Assembly (NCBI GenBank): GCA_025267735.1
Contig: CM046303.1
Coordinates: 46,823,380 to 46,887,379 of the forward strand
Source: Mactra quadrangularis
Taxonomy: Eukaryota > Mollusca > Bivalvia > Venerida > Mactridae
Length of the DNA stretch: 64,000 nt
Direction of reading: 5' to 3'
In this document: piece by piece, positions 44,234 to 57,529 of the stretch
Position numbering within the stretch: position 1 is the first letter of the stretch
Layout: each line of letters starts with the position of its first letter
Made by a program: the position numbers and the translations under genes
The notes under the pieces: generated by a model
The model's database searches: none
Seen by the model: the letters and a program-made list of their open reading frames with translations, nothing else
Told to the model about the DNA's origin: nothing

Positions 44234-47200
44234 TACAAAGTCACTCACTGCTGTGGTGAAATAGCTTTACATCATCAGATATTCTATTAGATGTTTTTAC
44301 AGTAAAATTATCTCCTTTGATGTTAAATTATGAATGAAATCCTGGACTGATAAATAGTGAAAAACTGAAAATACTTAATGCATTTATCTATTCAAATACT
44401 TGAAATTTCTTCCATTTAATTGAACGTTTAACATAATAATTAATACATTATTCTGGCATTCTAATGGTGGCACTATGCCTTTAAACATTTAGAGGACTCT
44501 GACCTTAAAATTTGTGGTTTTTATCATCTTTTAAAACTCAAACAGGGGAAGAAATCAGATTAGCTTTGAATGCTGGGATTAGCATATATTTGTCAATTTG
44601 TATTAACAGGAAATGTATGGCATTTTAATCACATTATGGTATTGAACATTTCACTTCTGTAAAATCAATTTTTTGCATAAAAATTGGTTGAATTTGCATA
44701 GATTTTTAAATTTTAATAAAAATCATTGCCTGGGTACAGTAACCTTGGTCTTGGTGTTTCTGTGGTCATAAATTGATATAACTAACTTGTCTAAAACATT
44801 TTTTGTCAGATATATCATAAAATAGGTGTGAGCTACTGGCAGATAATTGAAAATAATGTGTAAGTCTTTTTTTCTTTCTTTCAATTTTCTTAACGATAAT
44901 GTAAAAATAATTAAGATTAATTGTGTCAATTATGTTTGAAATTTGTTATGCTTGCAGCTCTTTGATTATACTGTATTTTATTTCTTTGTTGGGTAAACCT
45001 CATTATTGGTAGTTAATGCTATTTTATTGCTATAATTAAGTTTAAAATTGTGATTATACGTTTTTTTTCAATTACGTACAGAAATTTCTTGGTCCATCAG
45101 ACAGATAAATATTATTATTACATAGCAAAACCTCAACCAACTTTCTTCCTAACTTACTTTAAAGGATTTCTCCGTCATAGGTCATTTAACAATCTGTATA
45201 AATGCTAATATATTTTATATTTTACTATTATGTAAATTAATATGTTGAAATGTCATGTAATACCTATACATTATATACAAGTATACTAATTCTATTAGTG
45301 CAAATCATTTAGTATCATGAATCTTAAATAATTAAGTGGAGTTCTCAAATGACAGTAAAGTTGTGTTATGTCTGTACAGTTATGTCTGTGATATCAATGT
45401 CAACAGTTTTCTAATAAATAACACTGGGTATTGTGACTGTTGTCATATATCATCGTTTTTATGTCATAAATAATAATATCCAAGTATGTACGAACATAGA
45501 GAAAACTGCCATAAATTCTATACAACTACATATAAGTCATTAAGCACCTTTTCTAAATAATATTTTTTAAAGATATTTTTCATTTGAATTTTTGTGGAAA
45601 AATTTACCCAATTTTAGTGCAATTTTGAACCTTAATTACTTTTGTAATATTTGCAAGTCAAAGAGTTAACGCTAGTTGAATGTGATACCTGGTAAAAGAA
45701 ATTTGTTGGTATAAAATCATATTTTTAACATTTCAATATTTCTATGAGTATGATGGATAGGTTTTGTTAATTTTCTTAAAGTGGCTAGTTCATTCTAATA
45801 ATTTTGTGATTTGTCATTTTTTTTGTCAAGTGGAATATCATTCATTTGTACATTATGTTTGATATTGTCAGCTTTCTAGAGAATTTTTGTGTGGGTTGTA
45901 AGACTTGGTGCATATTTTTGCTTCAGGGAGCTGAAAAGGGGTGTTAATATGTCTTGCCCCTAATTGCTCCTGGGGTGTCATAATTGGTAACTTCCTGTAT
46001 AATTAAACAGTCAATTTTATGACTTGATTATCAACAACTGTCTGCTTGTATGCTTCATTATATAGAATTATATATAATGTTTGGCAAGGTATATTTTAAT
46101 TACTTTTGCTGATCTCACCTGGGACTTGTAAATTATCATTTGAAGGTATATATTCAATTCTTCAACACTTTCATTTTTAACTTCACTTTGCTTGGCACAA
46201 AAAATAACTGAAGAAAACATTTTATGATTTTCAACTTCGATTGCCTGAGTATGTTGAGATTTGAATAGAAAATAATAATTGTATTTTGTGTTCAGAAAGA
46301 ATTATGTGTTCAGAAAGAATTATGTGTTTTTCATTGACTGTCACTATCTTTTAGCCTCTCATGCTATTCTTACTTGGTTATAGCTTATTTTTGGAACAAA
46401 TCTAAATGATATTCTTATGTTTGAAACAATGTCTCATATTATCATAAACAAGCTACATGTATAAGCTGCATTGGTTGTTTATAAATTATGAGAATTTTGT
46501 CCCCTTAATTTTGTTTCTGAAAAAAAGTTTGTTATTTTAGAGTGTTCAGTATCATACTATCATGAAAGAAAGACTATTATTGTGGCATACATTAGTCGTG
46601 TCATCTAAATCAAGTCATGTGACACAATTCTGCCAGGCTCTAATTGTACTTTTCAACATAACTGAATGCTAACTGTCTATTTCTCACTGATGTTCCCAGA
46701 TTGGCCCCTATACAATTATCAGATTTCATTCTATATGGGTATGGTCATTCTAATGTTAAAGGTTTTATCTCTCATTCTTCATCAGGGGCCAAAATTGACC
46801 CCTTCTCAAATTCATTCACAGCTGGGTAGTTTTTGTTTGAAAATGATTGAAATCTATTGTTGGACCTCCAAAACATTTAAACTAAACCATCATACTTGTT
46901 TTAAGATAGTTTAAGGAGATTTTTATCGGGGTTTAAGGGATGTTTTAATGGGGGTTTAAGTGTCACAGCTTGGTACAATAATTTATTCATTTTATTGTGC
47001 ACAAAATAAGAATTTTTGATACAAATGAGTCATACTCAATACAAAATGAAGCTGATACCCTACTATACTGGTACATAAAACTGCACACAGTACAAACGAT
47101 TACTTCAACTATCAACATACAGACCTGTTTGCTTTAAAAAAAAATTTTTTTGTTCTTTGTGTTCAACATTTTTCAATTGTAATCAAAATACTCATCTATA

Positions 47201-47992
47201 AATTACTTTATGTCATACTCAAGTGAAAAAACTTTAACATTTCATCAGTGTTTGCTTCAGTAACTATTTAAATACAAGTTGAAAATCTTGTGAATCATTT
47301 TCTTCTCTAAATAATTTGACTTTAAGTTATGAATCATTTAGTGTTTATACTGAGCATTGATCTCTATGTGCCAGGGTGTCACGTTTTGCCGACCCTGTCG
47401 AAAACATTATAATATTAGTTGAACATTGGCATGTTAATTTAGTAACAAGGATTGCAGGTAATACTTTGAATTTTATAATTTAGCTTCCAATAAATAACTT
47501 CAGGATAAGAAATAGAGAGTGAAAATGAAATGTCTTTTGTCAATCTTTCATAGACTTTTAAAGTCTAAAACAAGTAACTTTGCCAATTTGCTGGAAGATG
47601 GTATCATTTAGTTTGTGTTTATTTGCTGCTGAAATTGCAACTGAAGACTTACAGTTCTGAAATTACTGTCTCAGGACAAGTAATACAGATCTTCCTTAAC
47701 TGTTAGTAGACTGCTTACTTAATAATCTGCTTGTTAAGTTATATAATTAATACAGAATTGATGCCAAGTTGGCAGTATATTAATTTTGTTGTTATTCAAG
47801 CCCACACTGTTTTGTTTGTAGAGTCTGACATGTTTCGACACTAAATGTCACTAATATTTTTCTAGCAGGAACTAATGAGCCATGTTACCATGGAATTGCT
47901 ACATGTTAACATTGAATGGTATATTTATACATCATGACAGTTCTTGGTTTGATGTAGTAACACCTACATCTAACATCTAACAGTAACCTATA
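44234..47992. other. Noncoding DNA, probable STOX intron 1
   Basis: 3.8 kb of AT-rich sequence. One short direct repeat occurs near 46291 (gtgttcagaaagaattat, twice). No exon, RNA gene or mobile element is recognised. Confidence 0.45.
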
Positions 47993-47994
47993 TA

Positions 47995-49622
47995 TACTAG
48001 GCAAAACTTCTAACGCAACAGTGTACGTTTGCAGAGATAGGAACTTAGCATGGGCTATGTAATTATAAATATATGTTTAAAGTGATACTAGAATAAGTCT
48101 ATAAGAATAATCAATCATGAAAACAACACATTTTATTCACTTCTTTTATTCATTTACAATTAACAACATAGGTCACCATAATCTGGAATTAACACAATCA
48201 GTATATAGTGTGTCCACCTTCTGCGTTGACAACGGCTATACATCTTTGACGCATTGAGGCAATTAAACGCCTAACAAATGCCAACAGAATATTGTCAAAC
48301 TCCTGAAGTAAGGCATCAGACAGTTGTTGCAGAGTCTGAGGTTGAACATGACGTTGCCGTACACGCCTATCAAGTTCATCCCATAAATGCTCGATGGGGT
48401 TGAGATCTTCTGAGTATGCAGGCCAAGGCAGTGTTGCAATGTTGTTTTCCTGAAGAAACTGTGTACAGACACGAGCAACATGTGGCCTAGCATTGTCATG
48501 CTGGAATATGACGTTTCCTTGGTTGGCATTGACGTATGGAAGGAGTACATTACGAAGGATAATGTCAAAATAGCGTTGAGCGTTGAGAGTACCAGGAATA
48601 ACAACAAGTCCAAGCTTAGCGTTATGTGTAATACCACCCCATACCATTACTGACCCTCGTCTAAAGACAGTAGCTTCCACGACACAGGCGTCACTTAAGC
48701 GTTCACCTTGACGTCGGTAAACACGTACAAGACCATCTGTCTTTTGTAAAGTGAACCTCGACTCATCAGAAAAAATCACACGATTCCAGTGAATAGCTTG
48801 CCATCTTCTGTGCGTCGTAGCCCAACGTAAACGTGCCTGGCGATGTCTTGCTAACAAAACCGGACCCACGTAAGGACGCCTACAACGGATACCCCCCTCT
48901 CTCAGTCTGAAACGAATTGTTTGGGCACTTACTGATCTATTGTGTGTTCCTACGGTTACAACAGCTGTTGTTGTTGCTGGTAGTGTTCTGTTTCGTAGGT
49001 GTTGAAGTCTAATGGCATTATCCTGTTGTCTGGTCGTTACACGTCCACGACTCCTTCTTGGAAGATCAGAAACTTGATCTGAAACGATGAAAGTAAGAAA
49101 CTGAATACTGTACTTTTAACTTAAAACTTCAACGATCAGGAATGAAAAATCATGGGACAAGTATGAAGTAAATATCGGGTCCGTTACATACCTGTTTGAT
49201 TGAACTTTTGCCAAAGCCTGGATATTGTTGACGGAGCACATCGCATCATTATTGCAACTTGGCACGTTGAAGTTCCAGCTTGCAACAATCCAATGGCCTG
49301 ACCCCGAAGTTCAGTGCGCAATCGTGGCATAATAAACGTCTATTTGATAAAACGAAATGTGTTAAAGTGAAAAACGGCCGATAGAGTATTGAACTGTGAA
49401 ATTTTGAAATTCCGTATTTGCACGTGATTCACGTGACACACGTAATCTGTTAAACACGATAAATCGTTGTTTTTGAAAAATAATGTGTAAAAATTTCAAA
49501 CCGGTTATTCAAATCGATTGTGGTGAACATGTTGAATGTTTGTGTACAATTTAAAGAAAAACAGTTAAATATTAAGGAAACTATCGCGTATTTACGTGTT
49601 GCGTTAGAAGTTTTGTCTAGTA
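47995..49622 (-). mobile_element. Tc1-like DNA transposon, apparently complete (1.63 kb)
   Basis: Terminal inverted repeats: tatactaggcaaaacttcta (left) and tagaagttttgtctagtata (right), continuing into aacgcaaca on the left and tgttgcgtt on the right, with one mismatch. TA or TATA lies at both ends. The single gene inside is an intact transposase on the minus strand (48198-49330). The size is typical of autonomous Tc1 elements. Confidence 0.92.
48198..49330 (-). CDS. Tc1-family transposase (DD34E), one intron, intact
   Basis: Exon 1 is 49330-49192 (ATG, then LRTELRGQAIGLLQAG, a helix-turn-helix start). The intron 49191-49079 has gtatgt...tttcag borders. Exon 2 is 49078-48198, ending TGA. 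The phase joins (G|AT) and the product is 339 aa, normal for Tc1. The second DNA-binding part includes PRRSRGR, an AT-hook-like GR motif, and QTIRFRLRE. The catalytic triad is visible: D in VIFSDESRF, D in FQHDNARPH, and E in SEDLNPIEHLWDEL, with 34 residues between the second and third. The family usually has SPDLNPIE; E replaces P here. No frameshift or stop is present, so it could be active, provided the intron is real. It catalyses cut-and-paste transposition into TA. Confidence 0.93.
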
Positions 49623-51133
49623 TAGTATGTCTGTGAACTATGTTGTTATGATAACATCTTTTGTTGGTTCTATGGTGTTTTTATGCTTCGTTTCTGTTGT
49701 TACCATGTTTCTGTGTTCTGTTCATTTACATGTTACCTATCCTGGTGTTTTTTTCACCTGTGACTTCGTTATGAGGAGTTTTGTGAAATTGGTTTGCAAT
49801 CAAAAGGGTTAGATATATTGCTAAAACTAACAATAAACGATTTCATTGCTGAATAATTAAACCATGTTTACTAATGTGACATTTGGTATGAACAGTAACA
49901 ATTTGGTTAATAATTCTTTTGCCAATTTTATGTGATTTTAAATGGTTGTGCTTTGAAAGGTTTAAAAATAGCCCAGCTGCAAGTGTAGCATTTAGGGGAA
50001 AGTATCTATGTTCCGAAAACCTTTAAAAATAACCTTTTATTTTATTTGTGAGGCATCTTAGGTAAAATGTTTTCCATATCAATATTTTTTATCTCTCATG
50101 ATAAATTTGATTCTACACTTGTTAATTTACATTTGTTTGAAACCATGAAACGTTTAAAGTGCAAAGTTTTGAAACAAGTTCTCTTCAGTTTTCAAAACAT
50201 TAAATAAATTTATTGATTGACAACTAAATAATTTGTAGGGTATTCTGTTGTGTAGTTTGTTATTTTGATATTTTCTGTTTTACTGTAGTTTTTACACTGC
50301 ATTAGGGTGCTTCAGGCATCTCTATTCTCTCAAGTTACATATGTTTAATGATGTTACATAGTTCAAAATCAGGTTGTAGAACACCCAAGAAAATCTTTGT
50401 ATAACTTGGGAGTCTTTGTACCACAAAAAACATAAAGACAAATAAGTCAAATACGCCTTTTTTCTCTGCTGGTGTACAAACCATGTAACTCACATATGAT
50501 GATTATTATAAAGCTAAATAGCAGGGTGCTGCACCTTGCCCGTTTTCTTCTCCCTGCCCTTTTTTCTCTCTCACTTTTTAGCCCCTCCCTATGCTGAAAG
50601 TCACTTTGAAACATCAATCTTCTGATGTACCTTGCCCCCTTTTTGTTTCCCTGCAGGCTTTTATGAGTTCAGGAATAATTTCTACCACACATTATGTAGT
50701 GGTACAAGGTACAGCTTGTTACTTTTAAAAAAAGAAATGACTTCTTTATGATTTTTGGTTTCTATTTATGACTAAAGATTTTTTTAAAGTTAACTGAATA
50801 CCTGAACATCCAAACTTTATTCATTCCCTGTGGGTGGAAAGAATTCTCAAGTCACACTATGTATGTAATTTTGACATATTTTTTGTAAAATTATTTTTTG
50901 CATACAGCTGTTATTGACAAGGTTGTGCAGTCTGGCAGGTTGTGTCATATGGTCATATTTACATAGACTTCAAACATTGATAATATTTGTTTGAAATGAT
51001 ATATTAGAATAACCTATGACTTAAAGTAGTAATTTGTTACATTTCATCTGACATCACAAGTGGCAGCACGTGATTTCTATTTTTATATTTTTATTTGCTA
51101 CAGTCTTGCATTGTTGCGCTCATTAATACCCCA
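49623..51133. other. Noncoding DNA between the Tc1 and the tandem-repeat element
   Basis: AT-rich sequence with no recognised feature; the 61-codon frame at 49627 is not family-like. Confidence 0.45.
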
Positions 51134-53930
51134 TTTTTATACGCCCGTTTTGAAAAAACGGTCGTATTATGTTATGCTGTTGTCCGTCTGTCCGTCTGTC
51201 CGTCCGTGGACAATTGCTTGTCCGGATGATAACTTAAGAAAGGATATACCTAGGTTCCTCAAATTTTATGTGTGGATAGCCCTTGGGTGGAGGAGGTTCC
51301 CTATTGATTTTGAGACCCCAGGGTTAAAGGTCAAGGTCACTGGGACTTAAAATAGGTAAAACTTGTCCGGACAATAACTGAACCACCAATGTACCTAGGT
51401 TCACCAAATTTAATGTAAAAGTAGCCCATGTGTCAAAGATGTTCCCTATTGGTTTTGGGGCCCCTGGGTCAAAGGTCAAGGTCACAGTGGCATCATATGG
51501 GAAAAAAACTTGTCCTGACAATAACTTAACAACCAATCTACCTAGGTTCACCAAATTTTATGTGAGAGTAGCCCATGTGTCAAGGATGTCCCCGATCGGT
51601 TTTGGGGCCCCTGGGTCAAAGGTCAAGGTCACAGGGACATCATATTGAAAAACCTTGTCCGGACCATAACTCAACAACGACTGTACCTAGGTTCACCAAA
51701 TTTTATGTGAAGGTAGCCCATGTGTCAAGGATGTGCCCTATAGGTTTATGGGGCCCCAGATTCAAAGGTCAAGGTCACAGTGGCATAATATGGAAAAACT
51801 TTGTCCGGGCAATAACTGAACCACCAATGTACCTAGGTTCACCAAATTTTATCTGAGAGTAGCCCATGTGTCAAGGATATGCCCTATTGATTTTGGGGCC
51901 CCTGGGTCAAAGGTCAAGGTCACAGTGGCATCATATTGAAAAACATTGTCCGGGTAATAACTCAACAATGAGTGTACCTAGGTTCACCAAATTTCATGTG
52001 AGAGTAGCCCATGTGTCAGGGATATACCTTATCAGTTTTGAGGAAACAGGTTGAGTTTAAACCTTCAACCAGAAGATATCAAATTACCAAGCTGTGACTT
52101 CAAATGTTCAATCAATATGTTGATAAAGTCAAAATGGCAAACAATGAAACACTTGTCCAGGCAATAACTGAACCACCAATGTACCTAGGTTCACCAAATT
52201 TTATGTGAGGGTAGCCCTTGTGTTAAGGGTATGCCCTATTGGTTTTGGGGCTCCTAGGTCAAAGGTCAAGGTCACAGGGGCATCATATTGAAAAACCTTG
52301 TTCGGACAATGACTTATCAACGACTGTACCTAGGTTCACCAAATTTCATGTGAAGGTAGCCCATGTGTCAAGGATGTGCCCTATATGTTTATGGGGCCCC
52401 AGGTTCAAAGGTCAAGGTCACAGTGGCATAATATGGAAAAACTTTGTCTGGACAATAACTGAACCACCAATGTACCTAGGTTCACCAAATTTTATCTGAG
52501 AGTAGCCCATGTGTCAAGGATATGCCCTATTGATTTTGGGGCCCCTGGGTCAAAGGTCAAGGTCACAGTGGCATCATATTGAAAAACATTGTCCGGGTAA
52601 TAACTCAACAATGAGTGTACCTAGGTTCACCAAATTTCATGTGAGAGTAGCCCATGTGTCAAGGATATACCTTATCAGTTTTGAGGAAACAGGTCAAGTT
52701 TAAACCTTCAACCAGAAGATATCAAATTACCAAGCTGTGACTTCAAATGTTCAATCAATATGTTAATAAAGTCAAAATGGCAAACAATGAAACACTTGTC
52801 CAGGCAATAACTGAACCACCAATGTACCTAGGTTCACCAAATTTTATGTGAGGGTAGCCCTTGTGTTAAGGATATGCCCTATTGGTTTTGGGGCTCCTAG
52901 GTCAAAGGTCAAGGTCACAGGGGCATCATATTGAAAAACCTTGTTCGGACAATAACTCATCAACGACTGTACCTAGGTTCACAAAATTTTATGTGAATGT
53001 AGCCCTTGTGTCAAGGATGTTCCCAATAGGTTTTGGTGCACCAGGCCCAAAGGTCAAGGTCACAGAGGCATCATATCGAAAAACCTAGTCCAGACAATAA
53101 CTGAACCACCAATGTACCTAGGTTCACAAATTTTTATGTGAGAGTAGCCCAAGTGTCAAGGTTATCTCCTATAGGTTTTGGGGCCCCTGGATCAAAGGTC
53201 AAGGTCACAGGGGCATCATATTGAAAAACATTGTCCGTGTAGTAACTCAACAATGACTGCGCCTAGGTTCACCAAATTTCATGTGAGAGTAGCCCATGGG
53301 TCAAGGATGTTCCCTATTGGTTTTGGGGGCCCTGGGTCAAGTTTAAACCATCATCCAGAAGATATCAAATTACCAAGCAGTGACTTCAAATGTTCAATAA
53401 ATATGTTAATAAAGTCAAAATGGCAAACAATGGAAATAATGCTATATTTAATAAGTAACATGAATTTAGTTCACCAAATTTTATGTGAGGGTAGCCCATG
53501 TGTCAAGGATGTTCCCAATTGGTTTTGGGTCAAAACTGGGTCAAAGGTCAAGGTCACAGGGGCATCATATGGAAAACCCTTGTTCGAACAATAACTAAAC
53601 AATGATTGTACTTAGGTTAACCAAATTTTATGTGAATCAGCCCATTTGTCAAGATGTAATGTGTTGATAGCCCTTTGGTATTTTTGGTTCTGAGGCCCCA
53701 GGGTCAAGGTCACTGGAAGTTTGTATGGGAAAACTTTGTGTCGGTGATAACTCAACCATGGCTGTACCTAGGTTTCAAAATCTTTGCTTTGGATAGCCTT
53801 CCAGTTAAGGATGGGACCTATTCTGAGATCCCGGGGTCATTGGTCAAGGTCACAGGGACTTCATATGAGATAGAACACAGCATGGACTGCACACGGGCGT
53901 ATAATGCCCCGCCCAGCGGAGCTCTTGTTT
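51134..53930 (+). mobile_element. 2.8-kb tandem-repeat-bearing mobile element
   Basis: Starts tttttatacgcccgttttga followed by a hairpin-capable aaaaaacggtcgtatta and a tgtccgtctgtccg simple repeat; ends cgggcgtataatgccccgcc then cagcggagctcttgttt. Between lie about 17 degenerate units, mostly ~145 bp, each with acctaggttcaccaaattt and, in most, gggtcaaaggtcaaggtcac. The blocks starting 51811 and 52454 repeat exactly 643 bp apart. It is inverted relative to 30264-34015. The frames running through it are a by-product of the repeat and encode no known domain. Confidence 0.88.
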
Positions 53931-56093
53931 TATTATTTAATTATTATTTATTTACTGCAGTTCTTCTGTTCTCATGATCCATTAAAATAGATACCTGTAT
54001 TTTTGTATGGTGTATTATCGAACAAATATTAAGTATTTAAATCAGCGGGGTTAACATATGTGCCACTGACAAATGAATAAAATTTCATAATAAATAGTTG
54101 GGCACATTTTTAGAAAAATTTGAGTTTATTATTCAAAATGATAAATCAATATTTTTTTTGCTATCTTTATATGTCAATTCTGCACTTATAACTCCTTAAT
54201 GCTTCCTTACCATTGTGGTTCAGTTTTCAATGTCTTCCCAGAATCCTGTTAACAAAGAAATTTTATTGTTGAATTATGTCCTACATTAAATTATCATTAA
54301 TTAAGTTGTAATTGACTACTCTGTCAGTTTCATTCTTTAGATTCTTCAAAACACCATAGAGTGAGGAAATTAACACAATAAAATATCTGATGATCGCTAG
54401 GGTGATACATTGTTGTAATATTGGCATCTAAATAGTGTGACCATTGACCCTTACTATTAACAGTTCAGCAGGAAAACTTGTTGATGATGTCACATTAGTG
54501 CTAACCATAAATATTGACATACCATTAAAGTCAAAGTATTTTGTGTTAAATGGTTTCCCTTTTTTGTACAGAATACTTCGGGAGATTTTGTTATTTATGG
54601 GGATATGCATCTCTCCTTTACTAAGGTCAATAGGGTCAAACACATTTAAAATATCTTCTATTCATCCAGTATAATAAAGGTCCTTTCACCCCTACTGTTA
54701 TTTATCAGAGTGTCACACAGAGACATATGGTCTGATAATCCTATGGTAAAGAAAAAACACTTTGCATACATTACTGTACATTAGTTTCTAAAATCCTGGT
54801 TTATTGAAATTTTGATAAATTGTCTGATTTTGATCAATAGATTGGATATATACAATCTAATATGATTTTTCTCTTGTACAGGATCAATTCATTCATTGTT
54901 TGACTACTCTAATATATTGAATGCAGATTTTAATGGTTTGATTTTTATCGTGCCTTACTCTGGGCTCTTTCAACAATTTTCCATCATTATTGTAGTGGTC
55001 AGTCAACTAACTCACTGTCTCTGTAGAGTGTACATGCTTGAAATTCTTAAAATAAGCTTTAAACCAGACTGCTTATTAAGCTTATATCTTGGCCTGCTTC
55101 CTAGGGTTCCATGCAAAAAGTTATCACTATCTGATTCTCAGAAACAAGTTTTTGCCTTGAGTAAATTATAACTTTAGAATTTTGTTCTATCACCAGTTAT
55201 AGCATCTAAGAAGAGCTACATTATTATGTAAACTACATCATAAATTTTATATTTAATGATGTTGATATCTGAAGTCCTCTGTATGTTTAGTATTTACCTC
55301 CTTGGTAAAGGTGTTATTGTCTGCCAAACCTTTGTCAGAATTTTTATTTTAGTGCCAAAATGCCAACAGGGTAGAGTGTAATAATTGGATAATTATATGT
55401 TTATTATTTTCAAGTGATACAAAGAAATATTACAGAAATTGATGCTCCTGTTGTTTAAGGTCGTAAGAGCTTCTTTCAGCCATTACACTTAGAATCTTAC
55501 AGAACTTGAAGTGTGGAAAAAAATAAATCATTAATTATATAATTAAATACTAATTATTTCTATGACATGTATGACAACATGATGTGTTATGTGTAGTTAT
55601 GTGTATAGAGTTAGGGAACCAGTACTTGTATAAAGTTGTATTATATTTATATATATTTAACACTGGTACCCGGGTGCTGGTACTCAGGTGCTTGTATTTA
55701 GCTACTTGACTTTTATATTTGATATCACTGAGGAGTCTGAAAACTTCCATCTTTGTTAGAACATTTATCTGGCAGTCCTTAAGTACATAATTTTATTGTT
55801 GTTTTTAATTGGTCTGATGTACTCAATTCTTAAGGTCGTTACCTTAAGATTGATTATAGGGTGTGTTACTTGTTGTTGTAAATTCTTGTTGTTAGGTGAT
55901 TTCTTTGTATTACTAGGTAAAAAATTGTTGCTTATTTATTGGCTGTGTGTTGTTAAAGAGGTATGATCTGTTGTTTGAATTTCATTATTTGCTAAGATTT
56001 GCAATCTTCCCCTCAAATTTTCTCAAGCACTTACCTGTATCCCAATTTATTATGTTAAAGCACTTTAGGCAACTAGCCCAATCATGTAAAACT
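53931..56093. other. Noncoding DNA, probable STOX intron 1
   Basis: AT-rich sequence. Frames of 71-91 codons (for example 54428-54643 minus and 54896-55171 plus) show no domain, no flanking splice context I trust and no similarity I know. No mobile element is recognised. Confidence 0.45.
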
Positions 56094-56104
56094 AGTAACT
56101 TAAA

Positions 56105-56397
56105 AAACCAAGGTTGATAGTGCAATTGGTAGCATGCTGGGATTTGGAATCTCGTGTCCCAAGGGGGGTATGGGTTCGAATCCCACCTGGGGAGGTTATA
56201 CCCTTCCATGAAAATAAGACATTGTCAATTTTTCTCCATTGATTAGATAATATGGAGAAGTTTCCGGCCTTGTAGAAGGGTAGGTGAGTACTGGTTACAG
56301 ACAAAGGTCCAGGAAAGCTAGGTTAGGTGCGCTTGACGCCGTGAAATGACCTAAAATGTGTTGATACGGCGTTAAATCCAATAAATAAATATAATAA
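56105..56397 (+). mobile_element. tRNA-SINE family B, free-standing copy
   Basis: Head aggttgatagtgcaattggt with B box gggttcgaatcccac, body ggttatacccttccatgaaa, tail ttgatacggcgttaaatcca and (ataa)n. Flanked by the direct repeat agtaacttaaa (56094-56104 and 56398-56408), a typical LINE-type target duplication. Confidence 0.88.
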
Positions 56398-56974
56398 AGT
56401 AACTTAAACCAACTTTTGGCTTTGGGCTAGTGTGGTTTATGGGAAGACTGCTTTAGGTAGATTTTATTGTCATTTGTAAAAGAAATTGGCATTATAATGA
56501 TAGATTATCCTTTTTGTCTATTGATTGTTACACATGAACTAACTTTGTGTGATTTGTTAAGTAAATAAGGAGTCTGGCTGTTCTAAAGTTCTAATGTATC
56601 TAATTAGGGAAAGTCTTTAGAAAGTCACATGACATCTTCAAGAGTACTAAGTGAGTGTGTTGAATGGTACTCATCTCCACAGATCCTTACATTTTACAAT
56701 TAGTAGACATTGTCTTCTGTAAGAACAACTTGTTGATAAAAATTTCTTCATAATTAACTGAGTCATTTATAATGATGGAGCAGTTAAGAGTTAATGGGTT
56801 CTATTGTGCTCTTTGGCTAGCTTTGTCATTGACTGTTGTTTCAGGTTTTGTTTCAGGAAAAAGTTGAGACTACCTGCTCAAGCCTGGCAATGTTGAAGAA
56901 TAATGGCACTGAATAATGTGGCTTTACTTCAGAGTTCATCTAACTTCTGAATTCCGAGTAGGTCTGAAGTTCTG

Positions 56975-57288
56975 TTTGTTTGTTTTTGTTGGGTTTAACG
57001 CCGTAGCAACACATATAAGGTCATATAACGGCAGTCAGTCAATCTACTCACTCCTCCCGGAAAGGCTAAATCTCTGGATTTAGCTGTTAACCGACTACTA
57101 AGCGCATACTTTCATCAGTGACTGACAACTGCCCTACATAATTAATAACAATCATTAGTAGGAGGGAGAATGGCCGTAGAAATAATTTCATGACCAAGCT
57201 CCACGAAAGTATGCTCCACACGGGGATTGAACCCACGACCCCTCGATTAGTAGACTTGCGTGCTACCAACTGAGCTAGCTGGGCGGCT
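56975..57288 (-). mobile_element. tRNA-SINE family A, full length, reverse orientation
   Basis: On the minus strand: head gccgcccagctagctcagtt (A box) and gtgggttcaatccccg (B box), body with cggccattctccctcctact, 3' domain tgtgttgctacggcgttaaa and an (aaac)n-like tail. The direct repeat tctgaagttctg (56963-56974 and 57289-57300) flanks it. This is the reference for the SINE-derived minisatellite. Confidence 0.9.
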
Positions 57289-57529
57289 TCTGAAGTTCTG
57301 AGTACTAGTACTAATACTAGTATTAAAGTGGCTGAAGTTCTGAGCTAGTATTAAAGTGATTGTTTTGACCCTTCAATATCTCTTTCATTATTGCTTTTTA
57401 TTAGCAAACCATTCTAAGCAATAGCATGGCAAAAAAGTAGACTCTGGTCTGGTCTGTAGACTAGGATGTGATTCTGATGAGAATATTACTACTGAAAGAC
57501 AGCTGCTATTCAGAAAGTACAGAAGTAAG

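Noticed and set aside
48263..48637. 124-codon minus-strand frame overlapping the transposase
   Set aside because: Shadow of the transposase in another frame.
54428..54674. Overlapping 71- and 76-codon frames as a possible STOX exon
   Set aside because: No similarity to the STOX winged-helix region and no convincing splice borders.
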